From an uncultured Paludibacter sp. (lineage in GTDB: Bacteria; Bacteroidota; Bacteroidia; Bacteroidales; Paludibacteraceae), in the NCBI GenBank assembly GCA_937927845.1, contig CALFXE010000093.1, forward strand, positions 1 through 11,022: 11,022 nt of DNA, read 5' to 3'. The notes under the pieces were generated by a model. That model was given only the letters and a program-made list of their open reading frames with translations. It did no database searches and was not told the origin of the DNA. Positions 1 through 7,617 of the stretch are shown here, one piece after another. Position numbers and translations under genes: made by a program. Every line of letters starts with the position of its first letter. The stretch's first letter is position 1.

Positions 1-25
1 CTACCATGTCAAGAAATAGTACATA

Positions 26-1249
26 ATGTTTAAAAAGAGGAAAATGAACAATATTCTAATCTTAGGAGCTGGTGCGTCAATACCATTTTATGATCCGGTA
101 CTTTCTTCGGAACGTTTGAAGACAGTTATTTCTGACCGATGTAGATGGAATGATCTGGTTGACCGATACAGAAGAGCGATGAACGATGAGAATGTGAATA
201 TGGTGAATGTACCGGCAATTATGTGTGTACTGAATAGAATTAATAATGAACACCCGAATTATAACTTTGAACAAATAATTGAGTTCATTGATAAGATATG
301 TTCTTTTAATTTTAATCCGGGTCGTGACTCAAAAATATTCCATGACATTCTGTTTTATTATAATGCTAAGCCACAGAATGCGGCAGATCATGTTTGGACC
401 TTCGTTCCTTTTCTATTTAGACAATTGATTGCTGAAGATGTTGCTAATTTACATGCAAACCATAAAGTGGGTGGGTACGACGATTTGACTCAATTACAAA
501 CCAAATTTATATCTTCAATTTCTAATGGTCAGTCAATAAATATTTTCACACTCAATTATGATGAAATAATATGGGATGCTATCCGGAATTTGGATTTTGT
601 TTCAGGATTTGGAAATGAAGGACGATTTGATATTAAAACCTTTCTCTCAGCTAAAAAAACTATTTCATTTCCACATGGCCATTCACGGTTCAGCTATGAC
701 GATCATGGCATATTATTGCATGCTGATAGTCAAAAGGCAAATGATAGTAGATTAGGTCATATAGGAGATTCTGACGATGTGCAAACTGTATGTTTAATTG
801 ATGGTTCATATTGTTATTCTTTCAACACATTTATTTCCACAGGGCAACAAAAGGAACCTACTTTTGACCTGAATCCATACGCTGCGTACTATCAGAAATT
901 TGCCAGCGACTGTTTAAAGGCAACCAAAATTTATATTGTTGGATATTCGTTTTCGGACCCGCATTTCAACAGGATGTTGTTGAATTTTTTGGCAATTGCA
1001 CGGACAAACAGAATTGTAATTGTGGATCGTATATTAGAAAATATCTGTTTAGCCTATGAATTTATGAAACACGAAAGTCTTATTCAAAAAATTTTTGACC
1101 TCTTTGGAATATCTCGTATTCCAATGGATAACTCACAAAGAGAGGATGATCTGAATCGTAATGGATTTGCTGAAATTACCCCGCAAATCATTCTATATAA
1201 GAAAGGATATGATGTTTTTTTGTATGACTTTAATAAGATTAACCTTTAG
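26..1249 (+). CDS. SIR2-like domain protein (putative NAD-binding or NAD-hydrolysing)
   Basis: This looks like a SIR2-like family protein of 407 residues. The sequence shows a glycine-rich nucleotide-binding start (LGAGAS, residues 13-18). It also has FTLNYD (174-179), which parallels the sirtuin TQNID motif with its Asn and Asp, then PHGHS (216-220), which supplies the expected catalytic-type His, and a late GYSFSDPHFN block (306-315) typical of SIR2-like bacterial proteins. No membrane segment or signal peptide is visible. In bacteria such proteins are often defence effectors that degrade NAD, but some act elsewhere, so the role here is inference. A second ATG at 44 (MNNILILG) is an equally good start; the ATG at 26 overlaps a possible upstream stop (TAATG, 24-28). 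The membrane-protein gene follows after 12 bases, suggesting co-transcription. This is not a usual polysaccharide gene, so it is either an inserted accessory gene or an uncharacterised part of the locus. Confidence 0.8.
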   Translation: MFKKRKMNNILILGAGASIPFYDPVLSSERLKTVISDRCRWNDLVDRYRRAMNDENVNMVNVPAIMCVLNRINNEHPNYNFEQIIEFIDKICSFNFNPGRDSKIFHDILFYYNAKPQNAADHVWTFVPFLFRQLIAEDVANLHANHKVGGYDDLTQLQTKFISSISNGQSINIFTLNYDEIIWDAIRNLDFVSGFGNEGRFDIKTFLSAKKTISFPHGHSRFSYDDHGILLHADSQKANDSRLGHIGDSDDVQTVCLIDGSYCYSFNTFISTGQQKEPTFDLNPYAAYYQKFASDCLKATKIYIVGYSFSDPHFNRMLLNFLAIARTNRIVIVDRILENICLAYEFMKHESLIQKIFDLFGISRIPMDNSQREDDLNRNGFAEITPQIILYKKGYDVFLYDFNKINL

Positions 1250-1261
1250 AAAATTGACCCT

Positions 1262-1987
1262 ATGAAAATGCTTCCAAGAATAATTGTCAATCTGGTAACT
1301 GAAATGAATCGTAAAAATTTTGTTACGCAACTTTTCAGGTGTCTGTTCTTTGCTTCTGCCTTAATCTTAAGCTTAATGTCAATTCTGGCGTTAATCGCTG
1401 TTCATGCGGTCCTTTTGGGATGTAGCCAGTGCCGTTTTTCACTCAGCCCGATGGGAATAAACAATTACATCTCTGCCTTTGAGCCGTATAAAGCACTTTT
1501 TGCTGGTACAATTGCTACAATTGTTGCTTATTATGGACTTCGGAGGTTTCAGATAGCTGTAGACCAAAATAGCGATAAGCTAAAGCAGGACCGATTTATA
1601 GAGTGGCAAACGGTTCTTGGGGGTTATTATAAGCTGGTTGAAAAAAATGATAAATTTATGATAAGATCGTTTATTAAGTTACGATTTGCTCTTTTCAATA
1701 AACTGTTTGAAATAAACTTTAAAATAAAGGGGCAAAACAATCTTAAGGAAATATTTGATGAAATTTTCAAAGGATATCCATCTTCCTTCGAAGAACAGAA
1801 TAAAAAATATATGGATAGCGGAGTTAAATTATCAAATGTTAACCATTCATATTCTTTTGAATCTTTTGAAACTTTATTTTTAAGTTGTGTTGATTATATT
1901 TATGACGGGGGATTGGCAGAATTGGAAAAGCTGTATTTAACGGCAATAAATTCAGAAAGAAAAACTGATAATGTATCATCACAATGA
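1262..1987 (+). CDS. Hypothetical protein with two N-terminal membrane segments
   Basis: I do not recognise the family of this 241-residue protein. Two hydrophobic segments are visible, at about residues 27-53 and 75-94, separated by a short loop carrying a Cys pair (CSQC, 54-57). After the second segment comes a basic LRRF stretch and a polar, helix-rich domain (about 95-241), probably cytoplasmic. This layout, with a pair of membrane helices and a soluble C-terminal domain, is common among small membrane proteins of phage-defence and stress modules, but no diagnostic motif supports that here. It starts 12 bases after the SIR2-like gene and its stop overlaps the next start as ATGA at 1984-1987, so it is translationally linked to both sides. 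It may partner the SIR2-like protein (inference). An internal Met at residue 15 is an alternative start that would keep both membrane segments. Confidence 0.65.
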   Translation: MKMLPRIIVNLVTEMNRKNFVTQLFRCLFFASALILSLMSILALIAVHAVLLGCSQCRFSLSPMGINNYISAFEPYKALFAGTIATIVAYYGLRRFQIAVDQNSDKLKQDRFIEWQTVLGGYYKLVEKNDKFMIRSFIKLRFALFNKLFEINFKIKGQNNLKEIFDEIFKGYPSSFEEQNKKYMDSGVKLSNVNHSYSFESFETLFLSCVDYIYDGGLAELEKLYLTAINSERKTDNVSSQ

Positions 1988-2532
1988 ACAGAATTATTCA
2001 GGCGGATCTGTATCGTTATGGCGGGCTAAAAGGTCTGAAAGGTTTTTTAAAGGGGATACTGATTCCAGGCTTCAGATACATGTATTTTTTGAGAAAAACA
2101 GCGGGTTCCAAAAAGTACACTCCGAAATGGTTTTTCTTTAAATTTTTATTAGCAAGATGTTCCAGACGATATGGTTATCAGATACCCTTTTTAACTAATA
2201 TAGGAGAGGGATTTTACATCGGGCACTTTGGAACAATAGTAATAAACGAGAAGGCAATTATTGGTAAAAATTGCAACATAGCCCATCTGGTAACAATAGG
2301 TAAGGCTAATCGTGGAAGGCTTAAGGGATATCCAATAATTGGTGATTATGTTTGGATTGGAACAGGATCTGTAATCGTCGGTAATATTAATATTGGTTCC
2401 AACGTCTTAATCGCGCCTAATTCTTTTGTAAACGTTGATATTCCTGATAATTCGTTGGTATTAGGTAATCCATGTAAAATAATTCATAGGGATAATGCCT
2501 GTGATAGTTATATTAACTTCATTCTACCTTAA
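1984..2532 (+). CDS. Serine-acetyltransferase-like (left-handed beta-helix) O-acetyltransferase
   Basis: This 182-residue protein is a hexapeptide-repeat acetyltransferase of the CysE/WcaB-like group. It probably transfers acetyl from acetyl-CoA to a sugar of the surface glycan in the cytoplasm. Residues 1-65 form a basic, aromatic-rich helical lead. The beta-helix follows, with IGEGFYIGHFGTIVI (73-87), where H81 aligns with the catalytic His of the CysE LDHATGIVVG block. IGKNCNIAHLVTIGKA (93-108), IIGDYVWIGTGSVIVG (118-133) and a closing LGNPCKII (160-167) complete it. The second catalytic-type His of CysE (in its GDRHPKI stretch) is replaced by Tyr117 in LKGYPII, so cysteine synthesis is unlikely and a sugar acceptor fits better. 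It overlaps the membrane-protein gene by ATGA and lies 48 bases before another acetyltransferase. The acceptor cannot be told from sequence. Confidence 0.85.
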   Translation: MNRIIQADLYRYGGLKGLKGFLKGILIPGFRYMYFLRKTAGSKKYTPKWFFFKFLLARCSRRYGYQIPFLTNIGEGFYIGHFGTIVINEKAIIGKNCNIAHLVTIGKANRGRLKGYPIIGDYVWIGTGSVIVGNINIGSNVLIAPNSFVNVDIPDNSLVLGNPCKIIHRDNACDSYINFILP

Positions 2533-2544
2533 ATTTTTCATTTT

Positions 2545-2558
2545 TGAATAGTTATTCA
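2545..2558. repeat. Short inverted repeat between the two acetyltransferase genes
   Basis: TGAATA and TATTCA form a 6-base inverted repeat around GT in the only real gap of the first gene group. It is A+T-rich and not followed by a T-tract, so it does not look like an intrinsic terminator. It may be a weak RNA hairpin or chance. Confidence 0.2.
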
Positions 2559-2580
2559 TGATTAAAATTTCCATTCATTT

Positions 2581-3225
2581 ATGTCTAATAGACTATTATC
2601 TTCAATAAAATCAAAGAGAAAGCGAATTCTAATGGAGCGGAGAGCGATTTTGAAAGGTAGCAACTATGTTCTTGGATTGTTATCAGGAGTCACTCTTATC
2701 GATGGTTCTAAAAGGGAAGATATAATTGTAGGAGATAACTTATGTTTTTATGGGAATTTAACCTCTCAAAATGGGGGAAAGATTAAGATAGGGGACTACT
2801 GTAGAATAGGATTGCATACTCAGATTAATTCTGTAGAAAGTATAGAAGTTGGCAATTATGTTACAATGGCAGACTATATTGTAGTAACAGACAACAACAA
2901 TCATCCCATAAATCCAGATTTCAGGAAATTTATGCGGATGAAAATGGACAAAAGTGGGACTAATCTTTGGAAACATTCCGACCATAGGCCGGTTATAATT
3001 GAAGATAATGTGTGGATTGGAACACGGGTGCGAATTCATAAGGGTGTAACAATAGGTGAAAATAGCATTGTGGCTGCTTGTTCCATTGTTACAAAAGATA
3101 TTCCTCCAAATTGTATTGCTGCTGGTAATCCTGCAATTGTTGTAAAAGAGAATATAGAGAGAGTACCCCCTCCAAATTCTTGCGCTTCCTTCAACAATGA
3201 AAATCGATGGGCAAGCAAGTTGTAA
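2581..3225 (+). CDS. Acyltransferase of the maltose/galactoside O-acetyltransferase type (LbetaH)
   Basis: This is a 214-residue left-handed beta-helix acetyltransferase of the Maa/LacA/WcaF-like group. Visible signatures are repeated hexapeptides from about residue 48 (IIVGDN, IKIGDYCRIG, IEVGNYVTMA). The loop TDNNNHPI (103-110) carries the probable catalytic His108. The typical end block runs from VIIEDNVWIGTRVRIHKG (138-155) to VTIGENSIVAACSIVTKDIP and AGNPAIVVK (181-189). It would use acetyl-CoA to acetylate a sugar hydroxyl, or an amino group if the acceptor is an amino sugar. The N-terminus (1-25) is basic without a membrane segment. The 25-residue tail after the helix is Pro- and Asn-rich and overlaps the flippase start by 19 bases, so its last residues may be poorly conserved. 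It differs from its neighbour at 1984 in architecture, so the two are not simple duplicates. Confidence 0.87.
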   Translation: MSNRLLSSIKSKRKRILMERRAILKGSNYVLGLLSGVTLIDGSKREDIIVGDNLCFYGNLTSQNGGKIKIGDYCRIGLHTQINSVESIEVGNYVTMADYIVVTDNNNHPINPDFRKFMRMKMDKSGTNLWKHSDHRPVIIEDNVWIGTRVRIHKGVTIGENSIVAACSIVTKDIPPNCIAAGNPAIVVKENIERVPPPNSCASFNNENRWASKL

Positions 3226-4682
3226 AAACTAAGTTCGCAGGATACATTGCATTAGGCAAGATTTTCGCGACTGTTTTAAATTTTGCAATACCGTTATTTT
3301 TAACTCGATTCCTTTCTAAAAATGACTATGGTCTATATTCTCAATATTACACTGTAACACTATTCATCGGCCAAATATTTTCAATGGGCATTTATAGTAG
3401 CTTATTTTATTTTTATCCAAATGCCGGAGATGGCGAAAGGAAATCCTATGTTGGAAATGTTTTTGTTATGCTATTAATCTTAGGATTATTGGGTTGCATT
3501 TTTACCATTCTTCCTATATCTAAAGATATTTTATTTGGCGAAGGGGAATTACTAAAATATTCACTTATTATTTCTATATCGGTACTGCTGATCATTCCTT
3601 CAACAATGCTCAGCCCTATGTACGTTGTTCGTTTGGATAAAACTAATACGGTATTATACCCCCCCGTTGAAATTATTGCAAAAGTTTCTGTCATTTTTTT
3701 GTGTTCTATATTATTTGGGACATTAAGATCTATTTTGGTTGGAGTCGTTTTCTTTCATCTGGCTGTTTTCTTATATACCGTTCTGAATGTTTTTTTTGAC
3801 AGGAAATTCAAATTTATTTTTTCTGTTGACAAGGTTTTGTTTAAGAAACAACTTACCTATGCGATACCTTTTGGTTTAACAATTATCCTTAGCACTTTTT
3901 CACAACGATTTGACAAAATAATTTCCATTACCTATTTATCAACCAACGAGTTTGCAATTTATTCCATTGCCTTTTTTGGAATCCCCGGCGTACAACAAAT
4001 ATATGATTCGCTTTCTCAGGTAAATGTAATGCAAATGGCAGTGGAGCATAAAAAAGGAAATAGGGAAGGAGTGATTAGGAATTATCGGAACTTTGTTGTT
4101 AAGACCTTGTCATTTTCGGTTCCAATTATTTTTATTGTGTTCCTTTATTCAAGGGAAATAATTATTTTCCTATTTACAAAAACTTACGAACAATCCACAT
4201 TTTTTTTTAGAATTTACATACTTTCCTTTATTGTAGGTATGTTTGGGGCTGGCACGATTTTGAGAGCAATAGGTAAAACAAATTTATCTTTCCGGGCATT
4301 TCTTATGAGTGTCGTATTTTCAATACCAACCACCTACTTTCTGATACGAAGTTATGGAGCTAACGGGGCGATTATTTCTGCAATGGTGGGTATTCTGCTG
4401 CCTAAAATAATTCAAATGTTTTTTGAGATGCGAACCCTTAATATTTCATTCAAAGAATATTTTCCCTGGACTCAAATTTTCAAGATTACAATGATTTCCT
4501 GTGGGTTGTTAGTCCCTTTCATTTTAATTCATGAAACCATTAATCTCAACACCTATTTGTGTTTTATGCTATCTATAGTTTATTTAAGTGGTACATACCT
4601 GTTGATGATAAGACAAAATGTTTTTTTAATTAATGGAAGCCAAATCAATTTAATAATAAATAAATACATAAAGAAAAGATGA
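3207..4682 (+). CDS. wzx: Wzx-type polysaccharide repeat-unit flippase
   Basis: This 491-residue membrane protein belongs to the MATE-like/polysaccharide-biosynthesis (Wzx, RfbX) group. It should flip lipid-linked repeat units from the inner to the outer face of the cytoplasmic membrane. The N-terminus has the family look: a polar lead, GYIALGKIFATVLNFAIPLF, then TRFLSKNDYGLYSQY (34-48), where the FL..NDYG.Y pattern is frequent in these flippases. About a dozen or more hydrophobic segments are spread along the whole length. Its length fits intact family members and no frame break is seen. The start lies inside the acetyltransferase gene (19-base overlap), and its stop overlaps the polymerase start as ATGA at 4679-4682, so coupled translation with both is likely. 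The pairing with a polymerase supports a Wzx/Wzy-dependent pathway rather than an ABC transporter route. Confidence 0.9.
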   Translation: MGKQVVKTKFAGYIALGKIFATVLNFAIPLFLTRFLSKNDYGLYSQYYTVTLFIGQIFSMGIYSSLFYFYPNAGDGERKSYVGNVFVMLLILGLLGCIFTILPISKDILFGEGELLKYSLIISISVLLIIPSTMLSPMYVVRLDKTNTVLYPPVEIIAKVSVIFLCSILFGTLRSILVGVVFFHLAVFLYTVLNVFFDRKFKFIFSVDKVLFKKQLTYAIPFGLTIILSTFSQRFDKIISITYLSTNEFAIYSIAFFGIPGVQQIYDSLSQVNVMQMAVEHKKGNREGVIRNYRNFVVKTLSFSVPIIFIVFLYSREIIIFLFTKTYEQSTFFFRIYILSFIVGMFGAGTILRAIGKTNLSFRAFLMSVVFSIPTTYFLIRSYGANGAIISAMVGILLPKIIQMFFEMRTLNISFKEYFPWTQIFKITMISCGLLVPFILIHETINLNTYLCFMLSIVYLSGTYLLMIRQNVFLINGSQINLIINKYIKKR

Positions 4683-5898
4683 AGTATTTTGTATTTAGTT
4701 ATTTGTTCATCTTTTATGTCCTAATATTAGATCCTCTCCAGGCCTTGATTCTCAAAATAGATGGAGCTGGAAGATTGGTTTTCTTATTTGCAATTTTAAT
4801 TGTGTTTGAGTGTTTTTCTATGAGGAAGAAGATTAGCTCAAAACCGATAATCTATTATTTCTTATGGTTAATATACATGTTTATTAATTCCTCAATAAAA
4901 GGTGTAAAATATTGGGATGATTCATATTATCTTTTATTCCTTAATATTTTTCTTCCTTTCACCTTTTTTTGGATTGTGCTTAATGAGGCAATACTTAGGT
5001 TTACCTCAATTCTTAACCTGATAATTTTCAGCCTGTTTGTTTATTTGGTACTTGCTGTAGCTTTTAATGGTATTAATTACGACGATCGAGTAGATTCTGC
5101 ATTAAATGCAAATGCAGTGGGGTTGCGTGCTGCCTTTTTGATTTTTTTTATTTTTTTAAAATGTGCGTATAAGCTAGTTGGTGCGGAAACAACACTATAC
5201 TTGACAGTTTTTCCTACTCTGATTATCTTTTTAACTCAAAGTAGAACAGCCTTCGGTGTCATGCTAATTCTATTTGTTGCTTTTTTCTATATTTTATGGC
5301 AAAGATCAGATCGCAGAATTAGGTTTTTTTTCTTTGCCCTTTCTATAATTAGTTTTTTCCTCGTAAGTTCCTTATTGATGATTTAGGGAAAAGACTTGCA
5401 TCAACTACCACTCAGTCCGTAGGAAATAAATATCTGACTACTGGGACCTACTGGGATTATTTTGGAGACAGAGGTCTTCAATATGTGCTTTCTGGACCGA
5501 TAATCAAAAACCATTTATTTTTTGGTATAGGTTTAAGAAACTTTATGGATTATTCCACGACTAATACCGTTTTGCATTCAGAATATTTGATCAATTTAGT
5601 AGAAGGTGGTTTCGTTGGTTTTGTCCTTTACCTACTTTTTCAATTTTGGTTTATTAAGAATTTTATTAAGATGTGGCGGTGTAGTATTGGGTCAAAACCT
5701 GTTTTAATCCTTTTTATTTCTGGTTATCTATCTATGCTTTTTCTCAGTTGGGTTACCAGGGTGTGTTATTATCCATTTTACTATGGATATTATGCTGTGT
5801 TTGCAGCCTTCATTTATAGAAATAAAAGAATCCGGTTAGTAAAATCTTTAAATCGGAATTTCCAACTTATAAAGCGAAAAAAGCCGCACTATGCTTAG
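4679..5898 (+). pseudogene. wzy: Wzy-type O-antigen/capsule polymerase, frame broken near 5353-5386
   Basis: Two reading frames make one protein. The first, 4679-5386, encodes 235 residues of membrane segments. The second is open from 5353, directly after a TAG in that frame, to the TAG at 5896-5898. It continues with IDDLGKRLASTTTQSVGN, then TYWDYFGDRGLQYVLSGP, then FFGIGLRNF, HSEYLINLVEGG and further membrane segments. GIG...F followed by HSEYL, with its conserved-type His, is the hallmark of the O-antigen ligase/polymerase (Wzy_C) domain. Adding one base gives about 406 residues, normal for the family. The shift is toward -1, as if one base is missing. Missing T in the run 5353-5358 or in 5382-5384 would restore it; the latter keeps a full membrane helix before the loop. 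A GTG at 5485 could start the C-terminal piece alone, but that would lack most membrane segments. Frameshift error, real pseudogene and -1 recoding on T-TTT-TTC at 5353-5359 are all possible. Confidence 0.82.
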
Positions 5899-5955
5899 TG
5901 AATTTTACGATATATATTCCGCAAAGTGAATTCCTTTTACCATGTTTTCCCGTTT

Positions 5956-5987
5956 TTTGCCTTGCATCTAATTGATAAGTATCTTTG
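5956..5987 (+). promoter_or_regulatory. Bacteroidota-type promoter (TTTG, 20-base spacer, TATCTTTG)
   Basis: TTTG at 5956-5959 and TATCTTTG at 5980-5987 match the Bacteroidota sigma-factor consensus TTTG...TAnnTTTG in every fixed base, with a 20-base spacer inside the usual 19-21. Transcription would start around 5993-5995, leaving a leader of about 70 bases before the small ORF at 6063. It sits just after the polymerase gene and would give the second half of the locus its own start. Confidence 0.6.
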
Positions 5988-6062
5988 GTTATAAGGATAT
6001 GAGAATTTGTGTTTTCTGTTAAAAAATGTATTGAGCAATAATGATGATAAATAATTAAAAAT

Positions 6063-6224
6063 ATGGAAGATAAAATTAAGAAAATATTTGACCTGCTAAA
6101 GAACGAGTCTGATGAGAAGAAAATTAATATCCTTTTAGAATGTGCTTCTAAAATTGGAACTGAGGAATGGAAAAAAGCTGTATGCGATTTGATAAAAAGA
6201 ATGGATAGACTAAATAAATCATAG
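6063..6224 (+). CDS. Small hypothetical helical protein (53 residues, possibly frameshifted)
   Basis: I do not recognise this protein. It starts MEDKIKKIFDLLKN and is a highly charged, probably all-helical polypeptide with no membrane segment or signal. It sits about 70 bases below a strong promoter match, which supports expression. The frame ends in NKS-stop. One base earlier the -1 frame continues as IIEELREYSANSLIDRIIYN and on to a TAA at 6293-6295, giving a 77-residue helical product if one A were added near 6216-6218. The continuation has the same charged helical look, so the ORF may be a truncated form of a longer one. Regulation of the cluster or a toxin/antitoxin-type role would be guesses. 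A chance ORF cannot be excluded. Confidence 0.45.
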   Translation: MEDKIKKIFDLLKNESDEKKINILLECASKIGTEEWKKAVCDLIKRMDRLNKS

Positions 6225-6546
6225 AAGAGTTAAGAGAATATTCAGCGAATTCCCTAATAGATAGAATAATATATAATATGGATAGCAACAATTAATTTAT
6301 TCGAACTATGAGATATGTATTCAATTTATAAAAACAACTTGAAATTATATAGTATTAAAATAAAACTGGCTTCTTTGTTTTTATAAAATGATTGGGTATT
6401 GTATTCTTTAAAACGAAAGAATTCTTTATTAATATGCACTTTTTTTTGGATGGCACAACGCTTTGGAAATTAGGATTGGTATCACAAAAAAAACAAGAAT
6501 TCATTATAAGATTAAGAAAAGGAAATTGGATTAGCTATAATGATTT
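6225..6546. other. Gene-poor A+T-rich gap before the first glycosyltransferase
   Basis: Apart from a possible tail of the small ORF (to 6295), I see no convincing gene in this stretch. The bases are very A+T-rich with stops in all frames. One 68-codon frame starting with TTG at 6392 overlaps the glycosyltransferase by 52 bases and has no recognisable motif. No clear TTTG/TAnnTTTG promoter or strong hairpin was found. Confidence 0.5.
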
Positions 6547-7617
6547 GTGGAAAATAGAAAGATTATCATATGGACAAAAGGTATTGATCACCTTTTAGAT
6601 CGAAGAGGTATTTTGGGGGGTATTACAGTACAAATGTATTTCTGGGCAAAAACTTTTGAAGAGAATGATTGGATAGTGTATAGTTTTTCAAATAGGGGGA
6701 AAAAGACTGTGGAAAATATTAATTTCTTATGGTTCCCAGAAGTTCGTTATATTGGAATTTTCATTGAGGTTTTCTTTTCTCTTTTTTATATTGTTTTTTA
6801 CAGACCATCAATAATTATTTTAAGAGGTGCCAGTCGGAGTCTTGGTTACCTACAGTTTTTTGCAAGATTGTTTCATTCGAAACTCATTTTTTTTTGTGCA
6901 AGCGATTCTGATACTGAAGTTGGCAAAGAATTAATTAATGCAAAGCATGACAAGATAATGTTTCGGCTTGGTTTAAGAAATGTTCAGTATTTCATAGTTC
7001 AAAATTTGTTACAAAAACAAAGATTAAAAGAGAATTACAAGAAGATAAATAGCCTGATTATTCCAAATATTTGGCGTTTCCCTAAAAGTAAGTTTGTTGA
7101 TTCAGAACAAAGTTTTATTTTATGGGTTGGTAACTTCCGTACTTTAAAAAGGCCTGAATGGTTTTTACAATTGGCTAAAAATATTCCTCAGAGTAACTTT
7201 AAAATGGTAGGCGGGATCATTGATGAAAACTGTTATCAAAAGTGTTATGAGGAATCCAAAATGATTTCAAATCTGGAATTTTTAGGTCCATTACCTTTTG
7301 AAGATGTTAATTCATTGTTTGCCTCATCTGAGATTTTTGTTTGTACATCTGAGATAGAAGGTTTCCCAAATACATTTTTACAAGCGTGGGCAAATAATAA
7401 ACCTGTCGTTACTACTTTCGACCCAAGTGATTTAATAAAGAATAATAATCTTGGCATTGTTGTAAAAAATGAAACTGAATTGCTCAATGCAGTATTACTA
7501 CTGTTAAATAATGAACAGATGAACCGTAAAATTCAAAATAACATTTACCGCTATTTTTCAGAGAATCACAATGCAAAAGAGAAATTTAATTCACTGCTAA
7601 ACTTTATCAATTCATGA
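6547..7617 (+). CDS. GT4-type (GT-B fold) glycosyltransferase 1
   Basis: This 356-residue enzyme should transfer a sugar from a nucleotide donor to the lipid-linked repeat unit at the cytoplasmic side of the membrane. The N-terminal half starts with a beta strand (KIIIWT, 5-10) and a Gly-rich acceptor loop (RRGILGGITVQM, 19-30). It also has a hydrophobic stretch at about 70-91 that may touch the membrane. The C-terminal donor domain has ILWVGNFRTLKRPEWF (191-206), LEFLGPLPFEDV (243-254) and EGFPNTFLQAW (271-281). The last is the EX7E site of the GT4 family with the second Glu replaced by Gln279, a variant seen in other family members. The start is GTG at 6547; a stop lies two codons upstream in frame and no ATG fits, so the N-terminus is slightly uncertain. 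Its stop overlaps the next gene by ATGA (7614-7617). Donor and linkage cannot be read from sequence. Confidence 0.88.
   Translation: MENRKIIIWTKGIDHLLDRRGILGGITVQMYFWAKTFEENDWIVYSFSNRGKKTVENINFLWFPEVRYIGIFIEVFFSLFYIVFYRPSIIILRGASRSLGYLQFFARLFHSKLIFFCASDSDTEVGKELINAKHDKIMFRLGLRNVQYFIVQNLLQKQRLKENYKKINSLIIPNIWRFPKSKFVDSEQSFILWVGNFRTLKRPEWFLQLAKNIPQSNFKMVGGIIDENCYQKCYEESKMISNLEFLGPLPFEDVNSLFASSEIFVCTSEIEGFPNTFLQAWANNKPVVTTFDPSDLIKNNNLGIVVKNETELLNAVLLLLNNEQMNRKIQNNIYRYFSENHNAKEKFNSLLNFINS

Noticed and set aside
1..26. Possible tail of an upstream gene
   Set aside because: All three frames end within the first 33 bases (stops at 17-19, 24-26 and 31-33). The TAA at 24-26 overlapping the ATG at 26 is attractive, but 25 bases cannot identify a gene.
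5485..5898. Separate 137-residue membrane protein starting with GTG
   Set aside because: The frame is open upstream to 5353 and carries conserved polymerase-like loop sequence before the GTG, so it is the C-terminal part of wzy.
6392..6598. 68-codon frame starting with TTG before glycosyltransferase 1
   Set aside because: It overlaps the glycosyltransferase start by 52 bases, uses a rare start, shows no motif, and looks like an open frame by chance in A+T-rich DNA.
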